Assembly (NCBI GenBank): GCA_018401755.1
Contig: JAGYKJ010000007.1
Coordinates: 62,001 to 126,000 of the forward strand
Direction of reading: 5' to 3'
Source of the DNA: Litorivicinus sp.
GTDB lineage: Bacteria; Pseudomonadota; Gammaproteobacteria; Pseudomonadales; Litorivicinaceae
Length of the DNA stretch: 64,000 bases
In this document: positions 1-7,568 of the stretch, piece by piece
How the letters are laid out: every line of letters begins with the position of its first letter
How positions within the stretch are numbered: the first letter of the stretch is position 1
Translations under genes and position numbers: made by a program
Notes under the pieces: generated by a model
What the model saw: the letters and a program-made list of their open reading frames with translations, nothing else
What the model was told of the DNA's origin: nothing
The model's database searches: none

Positions 1-55
1 GATTTTCCATCTGGAAAAGCACCCAACGCCGTTGCGACGGCCTCAGAGCTTTCCC
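1..55 (-). CDS. IS3-family transposase OrfB, 5' end only (partial)
   Basis: In the -1 frame relative to orfA, the minus strand reads on through K-A-L-R-P-S-Q-R-R after the slippery site, which resembles the usual beginning of IS3-family OrfB (the DDE catalytic part). The frame stays open to the left edge of the window. The catalytic DDE residues are not in the window, so activity cannot be judged. It is expected to be made as an OrfAB fusion by -1 frameshifting. Confidence 0.6.
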
Positions 56-306
56 AGCAGATCCTTAATGGCCTGATTCTCCAGCGCCATGTCCGCATAC
101 ATCCGCTTCAGCTTACTGTTCTCAGCCTCAAGCTCTTTCATTCGCTTTAAATCCGACGCTTCCATACCGCCGTATTTGCTCTTCCACTGGTAATACGTGG
201 CATTACTAATGCCGTGCTCTCTGCACAGATCTTCAATCTTTCGACCGGCTTCGGCTTCCTTCAGGATCGATACAATCTGTGTCTCTGTAAATCTCGATTT
301 ACGCAT
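43..306 (-). CDS. IS3-family transposase OrfA
   Basis: This 87-residue protein begins MRKSRFTETQIVSIL and is a typical IS3-family OrfA. An N-terminal helix-turn-helix (about residues 5-45, containing DLCREHGISNATYYQWK) binds the element ends. A short leucine-rich coiled coil follows (about 50-85, LKRMKELEAENSKLKRMY). The start at 306 is chosen because AAGGAG lies just upstream (minus strand, about 310-318); a longer frame to 363 has no ribosome binding site and would run through the presumed IS end. It ends in TGA at 43-45, just after a GGGAAAG heptamer that would shift ribosomes into orfB. Confidence 0.9.
   Translation of the reverse strand: MRKSRFTETQIVSILKEAEAGRKIEDLCREHGISNATYYQWKSKYGGMEASDLKRMKELEAENSKLKRMYADMALENQAIKDLLGKL
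49..55 (-). promoter_or_regulatory. Slippery heptamer for programmed -1 frameshift (OrfA to OrfB)
   Basis: On the minus strand the sequence is GGGAAAG, with zero-frame codons GGA AAG. This fits the X XXY YYZ rule for -1 slippage. The orfA stop codon lies one codon beyond, and the -1 frame continues as an OrfB-like start. IS3 elements commonly make their active transposase this way, usually at an A-rich heptamer. Confidence 0.6.
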
Positions 307-392
307 GATGTCTCCTTCATCAAATGATGGCAGAAAACATCTAGCTTTTCCTTGCGCACTCATTGGGGGAGCTTAAGAACGTGCTAACCAAA

Positions 393-419
393 AATAACCC
401 CGCAACTTGCGGGGTTATT
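393..419 (-). terminator. Rho-independent terminator of the tctABC operon
   Basis: A 12-bp perfect stem (AATAACCCCGCA / TGCGGGGTTATT) with a 3-base loop. On the minus strand it is followed by TTATTTTT, so it would end transcription coming from tctC, 45 bp upstream. It also separates the operon from the IS element. Confidence 0.85.
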
Positions 420-464
420 ACGAATCTGACGTCCTAACAACAGTACGTCATGGCGATATGACTT

Positions 465-1703
465 TTACTGACAATCCACCAGTGAAGCCTCATTTTCTGG
501 ATGACCAGGATTGTATTCAATGGAACAGTTCATGCCAGCCTTCAGCGCTTTGCGTTTGACTTCTTTGCCAGCCACTAGGAGTTTTGTCCGACTGCTCGAG
601 ATTGCTGCATTCACGGATGCCCCAGTCCCCTTAAATACAATAAGCTTACCGCCATCTTGAACATCATCCAGTGCTGCTGTGACTTTCGTTACTGGTGTTT
701 CGCTGAACTTTGCAATGACATCATCAGGGGCCATGAGGATATTGCTGTAAAGCGTGGCCAAATCTTCTGGATTCATGTAGTCAATTGGGCGCTCCCCTTT
801 TGCTGCCTCAGCGATTAACTCAGGGTCCTCAAGGGCTTTCCTAAACGCATCTTGCAGTATTTTGACTCGATCTGCGGGAACACCTGGGGTTGTGGCAAAA
901 GGACGTCCTGCTGCCAGAGGCGCTGTTGCAACGGCCAGAGTTGCTTTCTGGTTTTCTGGTATGAACGTTGAGAGCTGCTCTAATTGATCTTGCCCTGCCA
1001 CCTTGCCGAGCAAACCAATGACCTTAAGACCTTCCTCCTTGGCTTGTTCAACAATACTGCCAAAGCTCCCAGCAGTCCCTTGGACTTCGCCACGAATGAC
1101 CGCAAGCAGCTTTTCCTGCGTTCCGACGTAACCAGAGATCAAACGGACCGGCATCCCCGCGTTTTGCAGAAGTTCAGTATAGGTATAGGAATCAGATCCA
1201 GGGCCCGTCGCACTGAACTTTTGCTCATCCCTGAGTGACTTCAACTCACTGAGGCTATTAAAGGGCGCGTCTTTAGCAGCCACATAGGCATAAGCCTCCC
1301 CGGTCGCACTGCCTAAAAGGTTCCATTTGGATACATCATAACTGACACCCTCTTTGCCAACACGCTGAGTGAAGGCCACCCCGCGATCGATAATAGCAAC
1401 CACTGTTCCGTCACGTGGCGCTTGTGAGTCGAGATAATTTGCAGCAACGATACCGCCCGCACCTGGCATATTTTGCACGATAACTTTCGGATTACCGGGA
1501 ATATGCTTTCCGATATGGTTACCAATTAGCCGTCCATATTGGTCATACCCACCCCCGGGTCCTGACCGTACGATGATCGTTATGGTTTTGCCTTTATAGA
1601 AATCACCACCGTGTCCACCTGCATACACAGGCGCAGATAGAAGTGCGGCCTGACAGACAAGGGCAGTCCCGACAATGCCTTTGAGAGAAGATAATAATCG
1701 CAT
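465..1703 (-). CDS. tctC: TTT transporter periplasmic substrate-binding protein (TctC/Bug family)
   Basis: A 412-residue secreted binding protein that would deliver an organic acid to the TctAB membrane unit. A signal peptide covers about residues 1-28, with cleavage near VYA-GG. The mature N-terminus (FYKGKTITIIV, then PGGGYDQYGRL and HIGKHIPGNP) is the typical Bug/TctC pattern and closely resembles the second binding protein at 53276. The start ATG at 1703 has AAGGAG 9 bases upstream. It is about 80 residues longer than most TctC proteins; the extra C-terminal part carries two cysteines (393 and 411) that could form a disulfide. It is the last gene of an operon with tctB, tctA and a hydrolase. 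Substrates of this family are mostly di- or tricarboxylates, including terephthalate (TphC); the ligand here is unknown. Confidence 0.9.
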   Translation of the reverse strand: MRLLSSLKGIVGTALVCQAALLSAPVYAGGHGGDFYKGKTITIIVRSGPGGGYDQYGRLIGNHIGKHIPGNPKVIVQNMPGAGGIVAANYLDSQAPRDGTVVAIIDRGVAFTQRVGKEGVSYDVSKWNLLGSATGEAYAYVAAKDAPFNSLSELKSLRDEQKFSATGPGSDSYTYTELLQNAGMPVRLISGYVGTQEKLLAVIRGEVQGTAGSFGSIVEQAKEEGLKVIGLLGKVAGQDQLEQLSTFIPENQKATLAVATAPLAAGRPFATTPGVPADRVKILQDAFRKALEDPELIAEAAKGERPIDYMNPEDLATLYSNILMAPDDVIAKFSETPVTKVTAALDDVQDGGKLIVFKGTGASVNAAISSSRTKLLVAGKEVKRKALKAGMNCSIEYNPGHPENEASLVDCQ

Positions 1704-1727
1704 GGCTTTACTCCTTATGATTATGTG

Positions 1728-2174
1728 TTATACGCCAAACAACAGTGTTGTCAGTACACCACGTGGTAGCGGAAGTACCAACCCTACCTGGAATCCCCAA
1801 TACAGGATCGCCAGTACGCCAAGCCCAAGTAGCGCTGATAACCACATTGGCTCTTTGTTCATCAATAAATAAATCACTACTAGAAGCGGTAGAGCAATCA
1901 AAAATCCGAGTAAATATGCCCCCGTGATCAATGCGCCAAACCAGATAAAGAATACAAAGACACGTCGAAAAGCATCGCGGGTAACTTCTGAATCAGTCAT
2001 TGCTAAATCAGCTGTTGAATCGTGCGTCTCAATGATTCGCTTCTGATCTCTTCGAATATCTTGATAGAGAGCGATCACGATCAAAGGCAGTGCAATGGCT
2101 GCCACGAATACGGGCATCATCATGGCCCGAAAGGGCATCTCTAAGCCTCGCGCCATCGCGTAGCCAAAAAGCAC
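1728..2174 (-). CDS. tctB: TTT transporter small membrane subunit (TctB family)
   Basis: About 148 residues with three to four hydrophobic segments: one near residues 15-32 (VFVAAIALPLIVIALY), then a charged loop with the DIRRDQKRI stretch, and three more in the C-terminal half. Size, topology and position between tctA and tctC fit TctB, the poorly conserved small subunit. The only plausible start is GTG at 2174, 26 bp after the tctA stop, since the frame is closed by TGA just upstream and no ATG is available. No good ribosome binding site is visible, so translation may be coupled to tctA. Confidence 0.8.
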   Translation of the reverse strand: MLFGYAMARGLEMPFRAMMMPVFVAAIALPLIVIALYQDIRRDQKRIIETHDSTADLAMTDSEVTRDAFRRVFVFFIWFGALITGAYLLGFLIALPLLVVIYLLMNKEPMWLSALLGLGVLAILYWGFQVGLVLPLPRGVLTTLLFGV

Positions 2175-2200
2175 AAAGAGAGCGAGCGGTCAGGGCATAT

Positions 2201-3718
2201 TTACTGACCGCCATGCGCCACCCCAGATTCAGCACGTTTCTTTCGGATGAATTTTTTGACTGTTGGCCACGCCAGGATAGCCATCAGTAGGAGGAGTAAC
2301 GATCCCGTGATCGGCCGGAAAATAAACTCCCAATCGTACAATTGATAGGAAGTCCATAGATGACGTTCAGCTTCCGGCCCTAACACCAATCCTAGGAGGA
2401 GGGGAGGTCGAGGCCAACCATGTAGACGAAGCCAATACCCAGCAACGCCGAAGAAAGCCATGATCAGCACATCGTAGTAGCTATTTGAGGTGGCAAAGGC
2501 ACCGACGACCGACAGTGCACAGATCACAGGTACGAGAAGGCTGGGGCGGATTTGAGTGGCTTTAGCGAGTGGTTTGATAAAAATAATACAGAGAACAGAA
2601 GTGATGACGCTGGCGATAATCAGTAGCCAAATGAATGAAAACGTCACATCGAGATTCGTTGTCAAAATATCTTTGCCAGGTTTTACCCCGACAATTAGAA
2701 GGCCGCCAAAGACCAGCGCAAGCGTGGAAGATCCTGGGATCCCGAAGGCTAGGGTAGGAATAAGTGAACCGCCTTCTTTCGCATTTGTCGCCGCGTCGAC
2801 GGCGATGACACCGCGAACGTCGCCAGTCCCAAAGGTTTCCTCGGCACCTTTTTCGGTCGCCCGAGCATGCCCATAGGCAAACCAGTCTGCGACTGACGAT
2901 CCTAAGCCGGGAATCATCCCAACCCAGACGCCGACAAGACTTGAGCGAATCACAAGCCACCAGTGGATAAAGGGATCTTTAATGCCTTGTCGTCGTCCAC
3001 TGTCGAGGTTGTTTAGTTCCATCTTCGAAATTGAGGATCCAGAGGCCACCAGTGCAATCAGTTCTGGAATGGCAAAGAGTCCAATAGTGACCGGAATTAA
3101 ACTTAAGCCCTCCATCAACGCGAGCGATCCAAAAGTAAACCTTGGGATCCCACTCACTAAGTGGACGCCCACTGTCGCGAGCAATAATCCCAAAAGACCG
3201 ATCACGAGCCCTTTAACCTTGTTTTTGCCACTAAGGGTCGAGACCATTGCGATCCCGAATAGAATCAGAACAAAAAATTCGGGTGGTCCAAGCATAATCA
3301 CGAGAGGCTTTAAAATCGGCAGAGATAGCGCCAGTACCATGGCACCAAAGACCCCACCGAGCGCGGATGCTGTAAAAGCAGCGGCGAGCGCCCGTGCCGC
3401 TTCACCGTTCCGGGCCATTGGGTAGCCATCTAAAATGGTGGCTTGTGAGCCCGAACCCCCGGGTACAGCAAATAAAATTGAGGTAATCGAATTCGCGGTA
3501 TTACTTACCGCCCACACGCTGACGATGAGACAGATCGCCTCAAACTTTTCGAGCGTAAATGCGACTGGTAACAGCAATGCGATGGCGGTTTTGGAGCCAA
3601 TCCCAGGAAGTGCAACGAGTGTCGAACTGATGACAATCCCAAGCATCATATACATGAAGGCGGAGGGCTGGAGAATCGATACCAGTCCGCTGACGACGGC
3701 TGGCCAAATATCATCCAT
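2201..3718 (-). CDS. tctA: TTT transporter large membrane subunit (TctA family)
   Basis: A 505-residue protein with about twelve membrane segments. Family landmarks are LVALPGIGSKTAIALLLP near the N-terminus, VPGGSGSQATILDGYPMA near residue 100, GMIPGLGSSVADWFAYG near 270, and NAKEGGSLIPTLAFGIPG near 310. It forms the transport channel with TctB for the substrate delivered by TctC. The start at 3718 (MDDIW) has GGAAG upstream and lies 5 bp after the stop of the hydrolase gene; the frame stays open further upstream but would overlap that gene by 130 bp. A second, fused TctA-TctB copy is at 51154. Confidence 0.93.
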   Translation of the reverse strand: MDDIWPAVVSGLVSILQPSAFMYMMLGIVISSTLVALPGIGSKTAIALLLPVAFTLEKFEAICLIVSVWAVSNTANSITSILFAVPGGSGSQATILDGYPMARNGEAARALAAAFTASALGGVFGAMVLALSLPILKPLVIMLGPPEFFVLILFGIAMVSTLSGKNKVKGLVIGLLGLLLATVGVHLVSGIPRFTFGSLALMEGLSLIPVTIGLFAIPELIALVASGSSISKMELNNLDSGRRQGIKDPFIHWWLVIRSSLVGVWVGMIPGLGSSVADWFAYGHARATEKGAEETFGTGDVRGVIAVDAATNAKEGGSLIPTLAFGIPGSSTLALVFGGLLIVGVKPGKDILTTNLDVTFSFIWLLIIASVITSVLCIIFIKPLAKATQIRPSLLVPVICALSVVGAFATSNSYYDVLIMAFFGVAGYWLRLHGWPRPPLLLGLVLGPEAERHLWTSYQLYDWEFIFRPITGSLLLLLMAILAWPTVKKFIRKKRAESGVAHGGQ

Positions 3719-3723
3719 GCTCT

Positions 3724-4401
3724 CTAACTTCCTGAGGGAAATTTTTGACGTAAATGCGCCTTGAACGCCTCTAGAGGCATGACATGGCCGTATTTGTGGT
3801 GCATATCGAACAGATTCATGGCATGGCTGACCGGATTTCGATCGAACACACACTCTTCAATCAAAATCGGTGGATAGCCATGAGAGTACGCCTCAACAGT
3901 AGAGGCCCGAACACAACCACTTGTACTCTCACCCGCGATGACTAATGAGTCGACGCCAAGTTCCTTCATGGTCTCAGCCATCGGTGTATCAAAGAACACA
4001 CTCGCTCGTGGCTTGTAAATGATGGTGTCTTCCGGTTCGGGGCGGAAGGCCTCGTAGATCGCATAATCCTCTTCGGTGAGCGCTTTCCGCTGACGTTGTG
4101 TCGAATGGACGCCTTCACTGTGCGCAGACCAGCGCCGTGTTGAATAGATGACCGGTAACTGACGATCCCGGAATAGCTGAATGAGGGCTTGAGTCGGCGC
4201 AATCGCCTTGTAGGCGTGTTCACCACATCCACTCGGATTAGTCGATAGGAGCTCTCGAACGGGCTTATTACCACCTTTGTAGGACAGGTTATAAAGATCG
4301 ATCAAAAGTAATGCAGGGCTAGACCCTAAGCGTGGCTCTGACTGATAGTGAGCGTACATGGCACGAATATCATCATTAATGAGCGAATCCCAAATGCGCA
4401 T
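3724..4401 (-). CDS. Isochorismatase-family cysteine hydrolase
   Basis: A 225-residue member of the isochorismatase-like (cysteine hydrolase) superfamily. The expected triad is visible: Asp in ALLLIDLYN (about residue 35), Lys in IIYKPRASVFF (about 132), and Cys in ESTSGCVRASTVEAY (about 163). The family includes N-carbamoylsarcosine amidase, maleamate amidohydrolase (NicF of nicotinate breakdown) and biuret hydrolase. All cleave amide-type bonds of small molecules in the cytoplasm. It is the first gene of the operon with tctA, tctB and tctC, so its substrate is probably what the TTT system imports or a product of it. True isochorismatase activity is unlikely in this setting. Confidence 0.88.
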   Translation of the reverse strand: MRIWDSLINDDIRAMYAHYQSEPRLGSSPALLLIDLYNLSYKGGNKPVRELLSTNPSGCGEHAYKAIAPTQALIQLFRDRQLPVIYSTRRWSAHSEGVHSTQRQRKALTEEDYAIYEAFRPEPEDTIIYKPRASVFFDTPMAETMKELGVDSLVIAGESTSGCVRASTVEAYSHGYPPILIEECVFDRNPVSHAMNLFDMHHKYGHVMPLEAFKAHLRQKFPSGS

Positions 4402-4515
4402 GCGAGCCTCTTTTTATAAGCTTTGTACGATGATGATACATACCTGCCATGTGATGTCAGGATCTTGGCTAAATCAATTTATTCTCTTACCCCCTTGTCG
4501 GGTGATTGGCTGACC

Positions 4516-4950
4516 CTAATGTGGGTGCGCATGATCATGTGAATTGTGGTCATGCCCATGGTGGTGGTCATGGCTGGGGTGCGTGAGCTGGTGCTCAAGG
4601 GTGCGGCCGTGCTCGACTCCTCCGAGAAATTGGTGAAGCCCAATGCGTTGAAGGCTGCCATCATCCACTAACAGACCTGCAAGTACGCCACTGGCTCGGG
4701 CAAGAACTTGGGATATTTGCGCAATACGTTCTGGCTGTTGTGATTCTGGTGTGTGTGAGGCCAGCGCACGAGCCATTTGGAAGAGTTGTGCCATCAATTC
4801 ATGGTTCGCTTTGTGATCTGGAAGTGCTGCGACTGTTCGGGCCCAATCCTGATTTGATGGGACTTGCGGAGTCGCTACATCGTCTAACGCGAGTTGGATA
4901 AACTCATGAAAACTGCCAATGTCGTGTTGTCCTTCGAGATCTCCGCACAT
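4516..4950 (-). CDS. Small protein with histidine-rich C-terminal tail, function unknown
   Basis: A 144-residue protein of unknown function. The first ~120 residues look mostly helical and acidic, with no family I recognise. The last 18 residues (HDHHHGHDHNSHDHAHPH) are half histidine with interspersed Asp, a pattern seen in Ni, Zn or Co storage and chaperone tails. The start at 4950 (MCGDLEGQ) follows AAGGA, and the gene lies 14 bp after the GAPDH-like gene, so the two are probably co-transcribed. A role in metal handling is only inferred from the tail. No signal peptide is seen. Confidence 0.75.
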   Translation of the reverse strand: MCGDLEGQHDIGSFHEFIQLALDDVATPQVPSNQDWARTVAALPDHKANHELMAQLFQMARALASHTPESQQPERIAQISQVLARASGVLAGLLVDDGSLQRIGLHQFLGGVEHGRTLEHQLTHPSHDHHHGHDHNSHDHAHPH

Positions 4951-4964
4951 GATTTTATCCTTAA

Positions 4965-5987
4965 CTAGCGTGAATAAGAGTGGCTGGCAATCGCTTTGCT
5001 GATGTCGCTCATCCGCGCTGCAAATGCCCATTCATTGTTGTACCAGGCGCTGAAAAACGCAGTGTTTGCAGCCAGCGCGCGGATATTCGTGGCATCGATG
5101 ATGGCTGATCGACCATCAAATTTATAGTCACTACTCACCAATGCGCGCTCATCCAATCCGAGTACATGTGCCGGGACTGTACTGCTGCGAAAAGCGGAGC
5201 TAAGACCTTCGGTGCTCAGTGGTTTATCGGTTTGCAAAGTTAACGTCACATAGCTTGTATGTGACACAGGTGCACGAACCGTTTGACCAATCAACTGTTG
5301 TCCGAGCGCTGGAAAGAACCGAGCAATGAGTTGTGATGGTTCGTGGCCTGCCGGAATTAAATTATCGAAACCGGCACGAGACCAGCGCGCGTGTTTCGCG
5401 ATGTGATCAAGAACAGGTTGGGTGTTGGTGACGCTGTGCACAGACACAAAGGTTCCAGATACGATTGTTCGATATGCATTCACTGCTGTTAAGGCGGGAA
5501 TGAGGCAGTTATTTAAACATCCAGGGTTCACAATCAGGCGATGTTGGGCCGGGTTGTACGCAGTATGATTCACTCCTTCAACCCAAACGAAGGTCTCGTC
5601 TCGTCCTCTCACGGCGTCCGTTTGGCTGGAAAAAATCACGCAGAAATGACCCTTGGTCGACGCGTCAGCGAGGGTTCGTGCCACGTTCGGGTCTCCTGAG
5701 CACTCGATGATCAGTTCCGGATCACAGCTTTTGAGTGCCTCACTGACAGACTGGTATAGAGGGATTCCTGTGTGCTGACCAGCGATTAAGGTGCTGTCAT
5801 TTGCGGTGAAGATGGCGGCAGAATCGAGGTGCCCATAGGTGCTGTCATGATTTAGAAGATAAGCGAACAGTGCGGCCTCTGTTGAAACTTCCACCGCACC
5901 GACCCACTGTCTGTCGGATGGGTTCTGTATGAGATCGCGCGCGACCAAACGTCCGATTCGCCCAAGGCCGATGATGAGCGTACGCAT
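4965..5987 (-). CDS. Glyceraldehyde-3-phosphate dehydrogenase-like oxidoreductase
   Basis: A 340-residue GAPDH/erythrose-4-phosphate dehydrogenase homolog. The NAD-binding start MRTLIIGLGRIGRLVARD, the catalytic Cys in NPGCLNNCLIPAL (about residue 154), the VHSVTNTQ segment and the C-terminal WYNNEWAFAARMSD all line up with the family. The Cys motif differs from the usual SCTTN, and the phosphate-site loop reads IPAGHEPSQ rather than the usual IPTSTGAAK, so the natural substrate may not be glyceraldehyde 3-phosphate. AAGGGG precedes the start at 5987. It is followed by the His-rich gene and diverges from the cupin gene at 6111. Its place in a catabolic island suggests an accessory dehydrogenase rather than the housekeeping glycolytic enzyme. 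Confidence 0.82.
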   Translation of the reverse strand: MRTLIIGLGRIGRLVARDLIQNPSDRQWVGAVEVSTEAALFAYLLNHDSTYGHLDSAAIFTANDSTLIAGQHTGIPLYQSVSEALKSCDPELIIECSGDPNVARTLADASTKGHFCVIFSSQTDAVRGRDETFVWVEGVNHTAYNPAQHRLIVNPGCLNNCLIPALTAVNAYRTIVSGTFVSVHSVTNTQPVLDHIAKHARWSRAGFDNLIPAGHEPSQLIARFFPALGQQLIGQTVRAPVSHTSYVTLTLQTDKPLSTEGLSSAFRSSTVPAHVLGLDERALVSSDYKFDGRSAIIDATNIRALAANTAFFSAWYNNEWAFAARMSDISKAIASHSYSR

Positions 5988-6110
5988 GTTGCCCCTTAGC
6001 GCGTCTGGAGGGGAACGCCCCTTCGCAGGCCGCAATACCATTTCGTTTTTGGACACTCCGAAAGCCGGAATGCATTATTGATCAAAATTACCATAACAGG
6101 AGTGTAATTC

Positions 6111-6653
6111 ATGATGGAACAACAGACTGCACAGCTCGCCCAGAATCTGATGAGCTTGCTTGAGCGTCCTGATGTTGCCGAAGCGATTACGGTTGAGGGG
6201 ACCCAGATGGTGACGGACTACCTATCGGATCCGCAGGTCCGCGCTTATGTGCAAGGTCTGGATGTCTCATCGAAGGTGCGCTTATGGGGAACGCCGAAGC
6301 AGGGAATGCAAATTCTGCTGCACGGGGCAGAGCGTCCAAAGAAAGGTGCTCCCCACGATCATGGAGAGTCTTGGGCACTGTATTACCAAGTGGAAGGTTT
6401 CACTGAGATGACCAGTTATCACCGCTTAACCGGTGAGCAGGGGCAACCCGGTCCCGCTGCACTCGAGGTTTTTGATGTACAGAAGGTCCAGCCCGGTTAC
6501 GCCATGTTTTTTGGCCCCCATGTGATTCATTCAACACGTCATCCTGAGTCACCCGCTCGTTGGATCCGAGTGACAGGAGATGATTTGGACTATGCGACAC
6601 GTTTGCGTTTTAGCATTGAGCGCCAAGAAGCTGATTTAGATACAGGTAAATAA
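6111..6653 (+). CDS. Cupin-fold protein, possible thiol-dioxygenase-like
   Basis: A 180-residue single-domain cupin. A metal-binding pattern HDHGESW (about residues 83-89) with a later His in GPHVIHSTRH (about 144) could give a three-His site, as in cysteine dioxygenase or plant-cysteine-oxidase relatives. The sequence after the first motif (YYQVEGFTEMTSYHRL) also resembles that group. AGGAG lies 9 bases before the start at 6111. It is followed 17 bp later by a HIBADH-type dehydrogenase, so they probably share a transcript. No substrate can be assigned from sequence. Confidence 0.72.
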   Translation: MMEQQTAQLAQNLMSLLERPDVAEAITVEGTQMVTDYLSDPQVRAYVQGLDVSSKVRLWGTPKQGMQILLHGAERPKKGAPHDHGESWALYYQVEGFTEMTSYHRLTGEQGQPGPAALEVFDVQKVQPGYAMFFGPHVIHSTRHPESPARWIRVTGDDLDYATRLRFSIERQEADLDTGK

Positions 6654-6670
6654 CACACGAGGAGTCACGC

Positions 6671-7540
6671 ATGTTGAAGTCAACAGTGATTGGTATTGGG
6701 GCCATGGGCCTTGAAATGGCCAAGCACATTCACGCCAAGGGGATGCCGGTTACCGGTTTCGATATCAACCCAGAACAGATTGCCGCTGCGAAAAGTGCAG
6801 GTTTGGCGACGGAAATGGACATGGCCGCATTGGTCCCTGCGCACGATGTTTTCATCGTCATAGTCGCGTCTGATGCGCAATCGACCACGGTTGTGGATCA
6901 AATACTCGCATCAAGCCCCAAACCTGGTTCGGCAATCGTGATTGCAGCAACCAATCATCCAACGACCATGCGGATGCTTGCTGATCGTGCGAAGGCGGCG
7001 GGATTGCGATTTGTTGATGCGCCTGTTGTCTTTGGCATGCAGGGCGCGCGTGATGGCAACCTTGCTAGCCTGTGTGGCGGTTCCGCGGAGGATGTGGCCT
7101 TTGTTGAGCCAGTGTTGATGTGCTACAGCCGCGCTGTGCACCACGTCGGTGGCGTTGGAGCGGGTCAGTTAGCGAAGACCTGTAACAACATGATGCATTG
7201 GGCCGCATGCTGCGCGAACTTTGAGGTATTGGCTCTTGCGAAGCGATACGGCGTCGATGCGCAGCGGATGCGTGAAATCCTGCTGCAGTGTCCTGCCCGA
7301 AATACAACGCTTGAGCGCTGGGACCATACACGGTTTACCTGGCAGGAGAAGGATATGGATGTCGCCATGGAGCTTGCGCAAAGCGCGAAGCTTCCGTTAC
7401 CGCTGTTCGGCACAATCGACCAGTTGGTGAAAATGCTGGGCCCTGATGATGTCAGTGCCTTACTATATGGCGACAAAACTACTTATTTGGGCGTTGAAGT
7501 CGCTGCCTTGACCAAAGAAAAAGGTAGCTTGGCCAACTAA
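6671..7540 (+). CDS. NAD(P)-dependent beta-hydroxyacid dehydrogenase (HIBADH family)
   Basis: A 289-residue protein of the 3-hydroxyisobutyrate dehydrogenase family. The N-terminal GIGAMGLEMAKHI motif binds the nucleotide. The substrate-site sequence DAPVVFGMQGARDGNLA (about 115-131) and the catalytic Lys in GVGAGQLAKTCNNMMHW (about residue 170) are both present. Relatives oxidise small hydroxyacids such as 3-hydroxyisobutyrate, tartronate semialdehyde or L-threonate. It lies between the cupin gene and a LysR regulator, all on the plus strand. A frameshifted relative is at 50190. Confidence 0.88.
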   Translation: MLKSTVIGIGAMGLEMAKHIHAKGMPVTGFDINPEQIAAAKSAGLATEMDMAALVPAHDVFIVIVASDAQSTTVVDQILASSPKPGSAIVIAATNHPTTMRMLADRAKAAGLRFVDAPVVFGMQGARDGNLASLCGGSAEDVAFVEPVLMCYSRAVHHVGGVGAGQLAKTCNNMMHWAACCANFEVLALAKRYGVDAQRMREILLQCPARNTTLERWDHTRFTWQEKDMDVAMELAQSAKLPLPLFGTIDQLVKMLGPDDVSALLYGDKTTYLGVEVAALTKEKGSLAN

Positions 7541-7568
7541 CCACCCTCTCGATACAAGGAGCTGTGCA

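Larger units (their letters stand above)
1..362 (-). mobile_element. Partial IS3-family insertion sequence (end only)
   Basis: The window opens inside an IS3-family element read on the minus strand. A complete orfA is present and the start of orfB runs off the left edge. The outer end of the element probably lies near position 362: on the minus strand the sequence there begins TGAGTGCGCAAGG, and IS3 elements typically begin with TG. The other inverted repeat and the target duplication are outside the window, so the boundary is a guess. The element abuts the terminator of the tctABC operon. Confidence 0.7.

Noticed and set aside
3719..3853. N-terminal extension of TctA (45 extra residues)
   Set aside because: It would overlap the hydrolase gene by 130 bp and lacks a ribosome binding site; MDDIW at 3718 has one and begins as TctA proteins do.
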